From contig HG738137.1 of the NCBI GenBank assembly GCA_000499405.2, positions 20,980,603 through 21,044,602 on the forward strand: a DNA stretch of 64,000 nucleotides. The letters run 5' to 3'. How positions within the stretch are numbered: position 1 is the first letter of the stretch; every line of letters begins with the position of its first letter. Position numbers and translations under genes: made by a program. Below are positions 14,085-25,900 of the stretch, piece by piece. The notes beneath the pieces were generated by a model that was given only the letters and a program-made list of their open reading frames with translations, had not been told where the DNA came from and ran no database searches. The DNA is from Onchocerca volvulus (taxonomy: Eukaryota > Nematoda > Chromadorea > Rhabditida > Onchocercidae).

Positions 14085-14939
14085 TATTTTCATACTTAAT
14101 TTTCATATCGATTTAAGAGTAAAAAATATGAAAAGAATATAATTTTTACATATATATGTGAGCTCATTAAAGTTTGCTATTTGGGATAATATTAGTGATA
14201 TCTAACGTTTTTTGGAACTTGCATTCTTCATCGCTAATTATGGTGATCTAAATTGTGAAATTTTTAGGAAATATTACATTAAATAATTATTTGAATACAC
14301 ACTTTGAGAATTAGAAGATCAAATTGAGCATGAGTGTAATATTCGCAATGCTGTGAAAGTAGGATGCAAAATTTGACTCATAAATAAGATCAAATTTATT
14401 TTGCTGACGCACGATTCGATGACAAATGTATAGGAACTGGATTCAAACTTCAGCAACTTATCAAAACATTTCTATTGATGGCAGAAAGTTCTAGGATCGC
14501 AGCATCGCACTTCAAAAGTCAGGCAATTTGAAAAGTTATTTTCTGAGTACATTCTTGCATTTTAATCTGCACACAAGAAAATCCGCCTTCTAAGCAGAGG
14601 TGAAGAAAATAAGGCAGCTAAACTAATGCGAGATATCATTGTCTACCGAAACACTAGTTTTGTTCATTAGCGACTTGCTTGCCAAGAGGAGGAATTATCT
14701 AGAAGACAGATTGGTAAATGTATAGATAGCATCTGTTGCGAAATGTTTGATATGTTCGCATCGTTGCTCACGAAGTGCACATATTTATCTTATTTGATTT
14801 GAAGAATTCGAAATTTTCGATTTAAATCAGTGTTCGAACTGGATTAAACTGATGTAGCAAGTCGGGAAGTGACTGAAAATATTTATTCCGCATAAGGGAG
14901 TTATCCTTCCACAGCTCAAAAACATATGTGAGCTAATTC

Positions 14940-15364
14940 AGCGCTAAAAGCCGAAAGAGTTACAGATCGCGGGAACCTGTTTCGGAGTTTGCAATGAAGG
15001 GAGAGAGGCTAATACCACATGCACAACTGTTTCCTTCCATTCTTGATTGTTGTACCATTTGAATACTTGCGAGGAATGTCCTTTCCTTGCCCCAAACGAA
15101 TTCACAGTGCCATTTGTGTGCATACAAGTCGACCGTCGCCTCTCCTAATCGCCTTTGGCGATGTTATATATTTTCTTCATGCCGACGTCGCCGCTGTTGC
15201 CCTCGTCTAAGCTCAACAACGCATTTTGTATTTGTTCTCACTCTCCGCAACAAAACATTGCGTCATTCAACGGCTTCGCTCTTTCTATTCATCACGCATC
15301 GTCGCACTATCTTTTCTGTCGCATACGATGCAGCTAGTTTACAAGACATGCATGCATGCATGCA
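14940..15364. other. GC-richer island with CATG microsatellite
   Basis: About 400 bases rich in CG dinucleotides compared with the flanks, ending in a CATG tandem (15347-15364). Three plus-strand frames are open at once (the longest is 117 codons from 15087), which reflects base composition rather than coding. It could be a promoter or first-exon region, but I see no convincing exon. Confidence 0.35.
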
Positions 15365-17879
15365 TTATTCATGTACACATTTACGAAGAAAGATATCAAC
15401 ATTTGAATACGTATATGAAGGGGGAATTACAAATTGTTGAGGAGAGGGATCATTTGATCATATAAATATTTCATTAGAGAAGAACTTTTCAGCGTTATGA
15501 ACAGTGAAAAATAGGTGAAATGGTAATGGGTATACAAATGGAGAAATGTTGTTCAGAACATCCAAATAAACTGATCACTGAATTATTCTTTATGTTACGA
15601 GCAATTATTGGCGAATATCCAAACAAATTGATCGCTGGGTTATTTGCTATAAATCATTGGTTAGGATATGAATTTGTTGACTAGTGTAGGTACAGATGTT
15701 AAGATGCATTAACGGAAATTCAATTGAAGAGATGAGGAAGAGAGGTCATTCGAGTTGAAAAAAGTCATCATATCTTTTTTTTGTCAAATGTTGAATGATC
15801 TTCTTGGGGAAGACTAGTTCATGAAATTTTAATCATTTTTGATAAATAGTGCTGGCATTTGCTGAGCTATCTCAGTCCTTCAGAAACATATTTTTCTAAA
15901 GTTCTCTTAACCCATTTACAATTCCGAATCTCAGTCCTTGACACTTTTATTCACCTCACTTTTATATCTTCTGTTCAATAAATGTCACAAAAACAAGCAC
16001 CTCACAAACAGTTCATTTGTCCTCAGTTTGAAATTCGTCTTCTCTTTCTACCTTGTCCTATTGACACATAAACAGTCATGTCTCATTTACCCCCTTTCAC
16101 CATTCACGCGAGTATGTAGTATTTCTCCTACATAGTGCTAATTATTTAGCAATACCAGAATTGCAGTACCACTGAAAATACAAAACTGCACCCTTCTTAT
16201 TCGGAATGGATCTTTAAATTTAATTTATTGTAAAAGAAAAAAATAATGACTTTAATTCGTCTACCAAAAAAAGATTATGTTTTTCCTCAATGTACTGTGG
16301 ACATCTTTTAATTTTCTCAAACATGAGAGAGAGCATGAAACGAAGAATCTTTCCGATTTCTTTTTATTTCTACTAATCCTGATCAAGAGAGAAACAAGCA
16401 AAGTATGATGACACATTTTAGTTTACATTTCACTACCTTTTACAATGTCTACCATCGGGAACTTACTGAATATCGACTTTGGTAACATTTGCAACAATGA
16501 TGGGATCGCATACAGTCCCTCCCACCTGTTAGACTGATAATTTTTTCAGCCGTTCTTCCCGAACATGTTCCTTCCTTCCCATTAAAATCACTTCCCATTA
16601 CAATTACATTTCCATTACGGTTACTGTTGTAACCACTAATATTTGATAGTGATGCAAAGACAGTGATTCTAAGTAAGCTTAAAAATGTATGTCATCATTG
16701 TGTTCACAACTTCGCTTGGCCAGAACTCGCGAATCTTGTATTTAGATGGAGAGATATATGAAGGGCGATGGTGTGAAATGCAGAGCAATTCAACTGTGAC
16801 GAAAAATTTTATATCATGAACATTTGCAACTGTTTTTCCTATATCCAGAAAACAAAATGTCAGAATAGCAAAATCTAGTTTGCAAATTTTTTATGCTTTT
16901 CTGTACTGCACTGTTCTCAAAACTTGAATGAGAAATTAGTGGCTAAACTAGTTTATTAATAGAGAAATTATTTAAAAAAAATTTTTTCAAATCATTTATA
17001 TTCGAATGATTTATGAATCTGCAAATGTTTTTTCTCCACAGGAGTAGAAAAGAAGTCTAGACTTGAAACATGTACTTTCTGCTGACGATGCTTACCTTTA
17101 TATTTTCCAAAGTTTTTTGACTGCATTCTTCAAAATTTACTTCTCTACTTTCACTCCAATAAATTTTGATGAATTTCAAAAAATGGAAGAATTATGCTTG
17201 ATAATATACATATAATTACTCTCATACATGATTGAATGATTTCAATCTTGGACAGACATAGTAATTCTTGCATATTTAGAAGCTTGCATCATTTCAGATC
17301 TGATGCTGTTGCAGAATCCTTTGAACAAAACTGTTTTTTGTATCACCTGAATCAAAAGACTTATTCGGAAAAGTTTCATTAGTGAGATGCATTTACAGTC
17401 TAGTCATATCCTACGCGTGCGCGAGATTCATTAGACATGAGAATAAAGTTGTGCAACATTGCTGTAACGCAGAAAGTTAGGTATTCATTCCCTTTTCGTT
17501 CTATTCATTTTCATCATTTGCAAATATCAGTACTGTGCCATGTCCACAAATTTCTGCTTCCAGTTTGCTCTGCTGTGATGAATTGTTATTATTAGTTTTA
17601 CTGAGAGGTAATAAATCATTTCCGATATTGCGTAGCCAATTGAGCGGAGAATTTTTCCGAAACTAAAGACTAAGAGTATTAGCTGATGCAATATTACATA
17701 AATTTGGTCCGAGATATTTCCAATGAAGCACTTTCACAATCGCCGATCAATCAAGTTAATCCGTCTCTTTGTCCCTTCACTTCTAAAAGATTTAATACAA
17801 TACCCGTTGATAAATTGTTGTAATTATTGATACTTTCTGGAGCAATTCATATTCCCTGCAAAACAAACTTGGTTGAACT
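15365..17879. other. No gene seen
   Basis: AT-rich sequence with no supported exon on either strand. Confidence 0.4.
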
Positions 17880-18090
17880 GTTCGCAAACTTCGCCATAAT
17901 TCCCAGTCCTGAGGGGTTCTGCTTCTGGATTTCTACTTATGGTCATGATGAACACTAACTGTCTTGCACATTATTACATTGTCAACTGCAATGTTAAAGA
18001 CACAATTCTTCATCCAACTTCCCGTCTACGGAAGAAGGCATCTGCTGGTGGAAAGATGGCACAGCATGATGATTCATCGTTTTTTTTGGC

Positions 18091-18286
18091 ATGGATGACG
18101 CACGTCTTTCATGGGCAGATAATAGGTGTTTGAAGCCAGACATGCTCAATTGCGGAGAGCCGATCTGTTCCATTGAAGAGGACGACAGCGGCGCAGTATG
18201 TCCTTCGGGCGGCTACCGCTTTCGGCAATTCGCACCGACGACACATTCTTCCTCGGAGAGAAAGGACGATGGCGGCGGCAGCATCG
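18091..18286 (+). CDS. Candidate first coding exon in a GC-rich island
   Basis: An ATG at 18091 opens 65 codons ending at a consensus donor (AGCATCG|GTAGGT) in phase 1. The peptide starts MDDARLSWADNRCLKPDM, contains IEEDDSG and a Ser/Thr-rich part, and ends KDDGGGSI. Codons here are GC-rich and used in a protein-like way, unlike most frames in this half. The whole 17.88-19.14 kb island is rich in C, T and CG compared with its flanks, as expected around the first exon of a gene with long introns. No downstream exon in the matching phase was found, and a second overlapping frame (18173-18688) is also open, so composition alone may explain it. Confidence 0.25.
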
Positions 18287-19114
18287 GTAGGTGTCGGTGT
18301 CGATGTCTCCTTCCGGGTGTCTCATTGCCATGACTTTGTTTACTCATTCCTACCTCTTCCGTCTCTCCTATCGAATCGACAGCACCTGTTCAGACAACTC
18401 TTAACCACCACTTCTAACAATTTCGTCATTTCCGTTTCTCTTTCCTTCCTTCCCTCCTCTTCACCATCTATTCAACTACTGTTTCTGGGTGGGGGATGGG
18501 CCACCGACCGGACAAGTAGCGTTTGTTATGTCTGGAGGGAGGGGGTCAACCGCTCTTTCTTCTCCCAAAAGGTCGTCGTGAAGTCGCCCTCGTCGTCACA
18601 GTTGCCGTCTGCGATCGTTGCTCCATTCCAAGACACATACATACCTGTTGCTCCTTCCCCCTCGCCTGCTATATCCTGTTTTTTGTGAGTTCATTGTGGG
18701 AGGTATGTCTGCCCGTTCATCATGTGTGTCTGTCTGTTTGTCTCTCTGAACTGCTTGTCTGCATACTGCCTTCCCTGACATGATGATGTTTGTCCGTTGC
18801 AACGAACTATTCCGCAATTGTGTCACCTGACCTCTGGTGCTTCACGGATTCTGCTCTCCACTGTCAACTATCGTTATAAAATTACAGTAATTCGCTTGAT
18901 CACTATATTTACTGGCATCATTCTGAGGATTCATCCCAATGCTTTTGTTTCTTCTGATAGTCCGTCCATGGAATGGATGGATGGATGGATGAATTGTTGT
19001 TGTGACGATGGAGATAGCTGCTGCTAAGACGTTAATGTCATCGCTTCTACGCTACGAGAAGCGCAGCGTTATTACAACTTGCCAAAAAGTGCATTTTGTT
19101 GAGGTATAATTGAT

Positions 19115-19134
19115 GGTGGTGGTGGTGGTGGTGT
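19115..19134. repeat. (GGT)n microsatellite
   Basis: About seven GGT units. A GGAT/ATGG tetranucleotide run lies at about 18970-18992. Both are inside the GC-richer island. Confidence 0.7.
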
Positions 19135-19665
19135 TGTGGTGTGATGCTGTAGGATGATAATTCGCACTTTATCATTTCAATTCATCAAGCAAACTTCTTA
19201 GTGTTAGATGGCATCTGCTAGTTCGGTGTTTCGTCGAGGACAAATTCCCTTCTGCCATGATCATAGCAATAACTAACTGTATCAATTGACACCAACAGAT
19301 CAACTTGCTTGCTCAACAGCAAGTTTATCCGGACGTGCCATAAATTTCCAGATATTCAGAACATTTTGTCGTAGTTTTGTGGAAATTAGAGCAAAGTATG
19401 AATAAAAACAAGTCTGTAAATTGCCAAAAAAGAGTGAAAACAAAGATGAATTGATTGCAAATTAGTTCAGAGATGACATATTCATTCATAAACAAACTGA
19501 TTAAGAGCTGCACTTTAATGGTCTGTGCTGCAAGGAGGGCTGGTGCAAAAGGATTCTTTCTTCTCTTCTGGGAGGCAATAAGTGATCGAGTTGAATCATT
19601 GTAGAAGAGCACTTCGCCTTTTTCATTTCTGTTTTAAAATGCCCTTTAAAGTGCACTACACTACA

Positions 19666-19673
19666 TATAAAAG
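19666..19673 (+). promoter_or_regulatory. TATA box of the secreted-peptide gene
   Basis: TATAAAAG in the context CTACATATAAAAGGGC, 309 bases before the start codon at 19982. It would place transcription initiation near 19700. Confidence 0.45.
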
Positions 19674-19740
19674 GGCAAAACTCCATCTTGCATTTCGAAG
19701 TTGTCGACAGTCTGAGAGGGTGTGCGACTGACTGACAGAC

Positions 19741-19930
19741 GACTATTTCCTATATTTCTAATTCTGATAGCTGCTTCAAATTGAACCGTTTTGAAGAAGC
19801 TTCGTAATCTTCCTTAGATCATTTCTGTCGATAATCTGACAATTTCCGACATTTCCAATTCTGATAGCTTCCCTTAACCATTTTGAATGAAGAAGTTTTG
19901 TGATCTTCGTTGGATCACAGCTGTCGATAG
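19741..19930. repeat. Tandem duplication, about 97 bp, in the leader
   Basis: Copy 1 is 19741-19837 and copy 2 is 19838-19930. Both hold AATTCTGATAGC and end CTGTCGATA; they have diverged by substitutions and small indels. The pair lies between the TATA box and the start codon. Confidence 0.6.
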
Positions 19931-19952
19931 TTTATTAATCATAATGATAATT

Positions 19953-19959
19953 ATTGCAG
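19953..19959 (+). promoter_or_regulatory. Possible trans-splice acceptor
   Basis: ATTGCAG 22 bases before the ATG resembles a nematode spliced-leader acceptor. If used, the region from about 19700 is an outron and the mature leader is very short. Confidence 0.35.
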
Positions 19960-19981
19960 TATTGTTGTTAACTGATCTTCA

Positions 19982-22900
19982 ATGGCATCATTAACATCAA
20001 CGTTATCCAAAATCTTTCTACTTGTCCTACTGTGCTCTACCAATCTGCTACAAACGAAGTCTTTGAGCCGGAATACGGTAGCGGATGATAACGAATCGGA
20101 TGTGTCGGCTTTGATTGATAGTTTCCTGGAGCGTGCAAAACAGAACACCCGACATCACAGGACACATCGGTAGGCTAGCAAGGTTTTTCTCACTCTCCTT
20201 TGTCACCTCCTCTCTCTCCTCTCGCCTCTTCTCCCGCGGCTTAACAAAAGTCCTGTTTTTCGTTTTCAAGAATCGACGTCTCTTTTCATACCGTAATTTC
20301 AAATGGGGAATTCATTTTACGGCTTGCTTTGGTAATCAAATCATGACGGAAATCTAATTTCAAATTTAAATTCAGGACATTTATAAAAAGAGCCATATCT
20401 GTGAAACTTCAGGTCGGATTTGTTTGATCAAACTTCCAGGATGAGGGGAGGAAGGAACCTTGTTTTCATAGTTCGCTATCTATTATCGTCAAAGTGATTG
20501 CATGCGCTCACAATTGTAAAACATTTGAAGACTGCTACGTCGACATCGCATACAATCGTCCACTCAACAGCTTACAAGTTTCGATGTTCACGGGCGAGAA
20601 TATGTGAAATGCCGGAAAAGTCTGCTCGATGGAAGCTCTGTGGTTTGTCTTTTTAATTTTCACTGTTGAAAAGATTTGTTCTTTTCCCCAAGCCCTGATC
20701 GCTTTTTATTTTCCTAATTTTGACATTCTATAACAAATAAAATTTAATAAATATGCAAAATTTGTTAGTTGCGAAATAACAGATAAAGCGATGTTATCGA
20801 CCACAGTCAGATGATATGCGCGTTGGGTGTTATGCGGTTTGGAACATGAAGAATGAAGCACTTGTGCAAGACTGCTGGATACAACAAGCGGTAATTTCAT
20901 TTTTCTATCTCGTTGAAGCTTGAATTCTAAGATGATTCGTTTGAATGAGTAAGGTATAATTTAAAAATTACATGCTCGAATTAAACAATAGTAAGAAAGA
21001 GGAAGAAAGAAAGAAAGTTAGGTATTTCGTAGAAAATTAAAAAGTTTCTTTTCATTCACTTTTTAAGCAGCATCAAATTAATTCACAGCCAACATGATGA
21101 TCTCTCTATTCGAGATAAAGGGATTACCATGTTGGCTGTGAATTTGAAATCAATGAAAATGTGTGACAAGAAAAGGGAACATGAAAAACTGCTTCTATCA
21201 ACCTCAATAGATAATCAACTCAACACTGATTACAGATATCGATGAACAATTGCAAACAACGCAGATGTGTTGCGGACAGGAGTACATTTTGTTGCTGTTA
21301 TGGGCATAATTGCAACAGTCGGTTTGAATTGCAAGAAGAAATTTTTAAAGAAAATTCGTGAAATCTTATTTGTATAGCCAAAGACTGATTTTTATTTTAT
21401 AATAATATATGTAGCATAATTTTGTGGCAAACATATTTCAGAGCTTTTGTTCACTATAACTTAAAAAAATATACCAAATCACTTTCTTGAAAAATAGACA
21501 TTCAGAAGATGAGGTATGATTCAATTTTAAGCTTTATGTTGCTGGGCTAAGATCTAATAAATTTTATTTATAGTTCAAAAATTATCAGTAGTATTTAAAT
21601 CGGATTTTTTGGAATGAATAGATTGCTTGAATAAAATATAGGCCAGAGATAAGAACAAGTACATTTTTAAATAGATCTCAGTACTATTTGTGAGTATTTA
21701 CAATTAGAATTTTTAAAATTATTTTTAATATTTCTGTCACCCTATACAAATTATTTTATTAATCTTCGGAACGGATTTATTCGATCTTGATCGTAATTTA
21801 AAAGCAAAATTTTTAAAAATTTTCGATGTTAAAACTAATTAGTTTAGGCCTATTTTTCGAGCTGAAAATTAAATTTTCTACCTCAGCTCTGTCAATTTAA
21901 AATAGCTTGTCAAAAAACTGAAGTCATATTATTTGCAGATCATCTCGTCTTGACTGAATTATTAAATTTTGAACAAATCTCATTGAAATAATTCTGAGAG
22001 TTTAAAGTGAAATTTACCTCATAACATAAGAAAATGCGGCCAAAATTTTTAAAATATCTAGTTTCCGCAAGTCAAATTATACTGCAGATAGTGTGACTAG
22101 TTGAGACAATTGTGCATGGATATTATATAATGCAACATTAGACATATTTATTTCTTGGCCCGAGCCAACAGTTTTCTTTTTCTTTTGTTCTCACTCCTGC
22201 AGTGCTCATATTTCGCTTTTCAAACATTGTAATCTATAGATTATGTTTACATTCACCAAAAATTTGAGACTTTTTTTTGAGATGATATGGTTCGTAAGAC
22301 GGGAGCCTCATAACGAAGCTCGACTTTGTTCAGGTTACATTCACATGTAAAATTTAAGATCCCATAAATCTATTTTAAAGAATATTTTAAGAACTGATGG
22401 ATGAATGAATGATTCTTGATACTTTAGGAACTTAATTTGGTTCAGTTATGGAAAATGCGTTATCATTAAGCAGGAAAATGATCGATATCAAAATGCATTA
22501 CTTCATTCTTCCTGAGATTTGTTTACATTTTAGACATATTGTTATTTTGTTAGCAGTTCATGTTCCTATTTGCCTTTGTAGCATTTAAATAAATAAATAT
22601 AGTCGACTTATATGTATTGAATGAATCTTTGAAATTTTCACGAAAGCCACAATTGAATCATTGCAACCTTACTTCGGTGAATCAAAAATTAACGGAATAA
22701 ATAAATCGGGAAAATGTCACTGTATTTCCAAATGTTATGCTTTGGAGTTTTCGGAAAACATCAAAAGAGAAGAAAATGGGAAGGAATTATTCTCAGATGA
22801 ATCAAGAATTCAGTATTCCTACAATCTTCTCATAAAGCACTTAGAAATTAAATACGTCATTTTCAATATTGTACGTTACTTTCCGCGGCCTTCTACATTA

Positions 22901-25900
22901 TCTACAAAATTCGGACCATTGATATCTCAAATTAGGATATGCGAAATCAACACCGAAACCAGCATTATCCTTTTTCTAATCCTGATCATTGTTAGAAATT
23001 TCATTCCATTAAAAAATACTGATTGCTCATGTCGTCTTTCCGCTTCCCATCCAAATATTATCAATAATCAACTGATAACAATACCCATGAATACTAGAGT
23101 ACAAATGATGCGGCTTTTTTCTTTATCTCAACTTTTTTATAAAATCCTACAGTGCTCATGATACTGCGGGGCACTGGGAACAGTTTTCATCAAATTAACT
23201 TAAATTCATTTGATCTTTAGGAAAATCCAGAACAATTCCAGAAAATCTTGCCGCGGTAAATTTTGTCTAACAGGAATTTGATTGCTAAATGGAGACATAA
23301 AATAACATTTCTGAAAAGATATTAGGAATTCTTGTTTGAAATAGACGAAATAATAAACTAAATTTGGTGCTCACATACATGCCGCTGCAGATGGTGTAAT
23401 AGAATATATAGGAAATAATGGAGAGTATGGTAAATATATCAAAATAAAACATAAAAATAGGTATTCAATAAATGCTGTGAAGTGTTTAATTGGACAGTTA
23501 ATAATTATTACTGAATTTCTGATTAGGTAATACATCAATTTACAAAAAATACAAAAGAGACGCAATGCTTGGCATATAATTGAATGTTAAGAATGATATT
23601 TCTGAATGCGATAGGAAAAAGGTGCAAACATACTACGAATAGAAGATTATAGAGAAGATATAAATTACTGTCATGAAAATACATAACGATGGATTCTTCC
23701 TGAAGTATTCAATCCCAGAAATCTGACCTGGAAACATTCTAGAATGGATTGAATGCGCAGACAACAGCGGGATAGAAAGTAAAGTGACAGTCAACTGTAG
23801 CATGAACAATAATAAACAATGAATGAAATTCATATTGCACCACCCGAATGAAGCTCAAAAATCAATCTGTACAACTTGTCGAAGCTCGAAAATCAACCTG
23901 TACAGCTCGTGGAAGCTCGAAAATCAACCTGTATAGCTCGTCGAAATTCGAAAATCAACATATACATCTTGTTAACAGCGGCTGTACAGAAGAACGATTT
24001 CGATAGGAAATTGGACATAAGAAGAGGGTCGACTTGAGTCACCCATACCTTTCCCCACACCAACTTCACTATTTTCTCTAACATCACACCTGGAAAGCAC
24101 AATTTTTCATCTCCTTTCCTTCTATTATTGTACGATGCAATCATGCTTGCTGAATAAGAGATGGACTACAAACGATCGTGATAAATATCGGCATGTTGTA
24201 ATAATAAATATTCAGTGAATGAAGGCTTTCTATTCTGATGCAAAGGACACTTCTGAGATGACATCAGAACAAGGGAACTTTGATAATCTGCCTGATAAGA
24301 ATAGTAGAGTATTGATTCAATTGTAGAGGATACGGACTATTGATTCATCCAACACACCTGTATGAAATTACATGGATAAAGGGCAAATTCAGGACAAGGA
24401 TGAAACTTAGAAGTAATAGTAAAGCGAAATAAACATAGAAATACAATTTTATCTGTAACTGAAATGAAAATGCTAATTCGTTTTTATGAGATGACATATT
24501 TAATGAATGAAATTAAAAAGAAATCTGTATGAGTATTTGTAATGTCGCTGTTTAGATATCCATCATGATTGATAAGTGATACGCACACAAATAATGATTA
24601 TTCCGATCAAATATGAATTAGCGAGATTAGCTCAGTCATACAACTATCTGGATGATGGAATGTTTCATGATGGATTGAACTTTGACAACAACTTCAGATC
24701 TAATGTTTATTCATTTGTTTTCCAGAAAATGCATGGAGTAATAGAAAGATTTTTTCTTGGATTGATATGTGCATTATAGTTTCTTGAATCAACACATGTT
24801 CTTACATGCCGGGCAAACTCATGATACTTGATAATCTTGCTAAAATATTTTAGCCTACAATCAAATGTAGATTTAAAAGACAAATTATGAAACGAACACT
24901 TTGAATCCCACAGGACTGTCAAAAAAAACTGTCTTTGTCAATCGATTATGTATTTCAATACTGTAGCCAAGCAAAGCTTACAACGAAAATAACTCGATTT
25001 TCTTCAAAATCATTCAAATGGCTGATTATTATCTTCTATTAGATTCATTTTGCGACTAAGTAGGAGATAGTGTATGCATTGCTCATTCGGATTATGGAAA
25101 GTGCAAGATTGAAATGGATTGGAATTCCAAGAAAATTAGTAGATAGGAGAAATGTGAACAACTGCTGACCATCTCACTGATGGAGATCAAGAATAGTTGA
25201 AGATGACAGGATGAGAACTTGACAACACTCGCGAAAGCCATTTGCTTTTATGTGGAAAAAGCAAAGTTGATTGTGTCATGTTATATAAGGAATGTCAATA
25301 TTTGAATAAAAATGCTGGAAATTGATGTCATTTAACAGTGAAATATGAGAATACATAACTTTCCTATCAGAATCTGTGCTAAAGAAATCGCACGACAGAA
25401 TCAAGCAAACTGTGTCAGTCTTGCAGCGTGATCCTGATAAGAATACCAAATGGTTGTTTCACGTCATTTCTTAACGCCGGCAACGTCGCAATACTTTTAC
25501 GTTTGTTTTATTTTCATTGAAAACAATTTACCTACATAAAATAACTTACTATTTCCTTCCAAATTATTACCAGTTGTGCAATTTCTACGAACTAAGAAAA
25601 AATTTTTATTAAAAAAAGCGGTCACGTTATTTAATAGTAATAATCGTGTATCATAATTGGAACATTTCTATGACTGTTTGAAAATGATTATATTTTGGAT
25701 ATTTATTTTCAAATATTTAATTTGGATAATTAATTAGATATTTGTATTTATGTGAATAAGCGTCTGAAGAATTCTTAAAAAACATCCATCCGTAATCACA
25801 CATCATCATGTATATCAGCAGTCTTATTTTCGTTCTTTTGCAATTAAACTAATAAAATAACCTTTCTTTCAAAAAAAGGAAATGGTATACATTTGGTAAA

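Noticed and set aside
15087..15440. 117-codon plus-strand frame
   Set aside because: Three frames are open at once in CG-rich sequence and the tail reads through the CATG microsatellite.
18173..18688. 171-codon plus-strand frame
   Set aside because: It overlaps other open frames in a C/T-rich island, is Ser/Pro low-complexity and has no recognisable motif.
22750..22830. Tc1/mariner-like motif (FSDESR) in the 22.6-kb frame
   Set aside because: A single short resemblance without other transposase motifs, catalytic spacing or terminal repeats.
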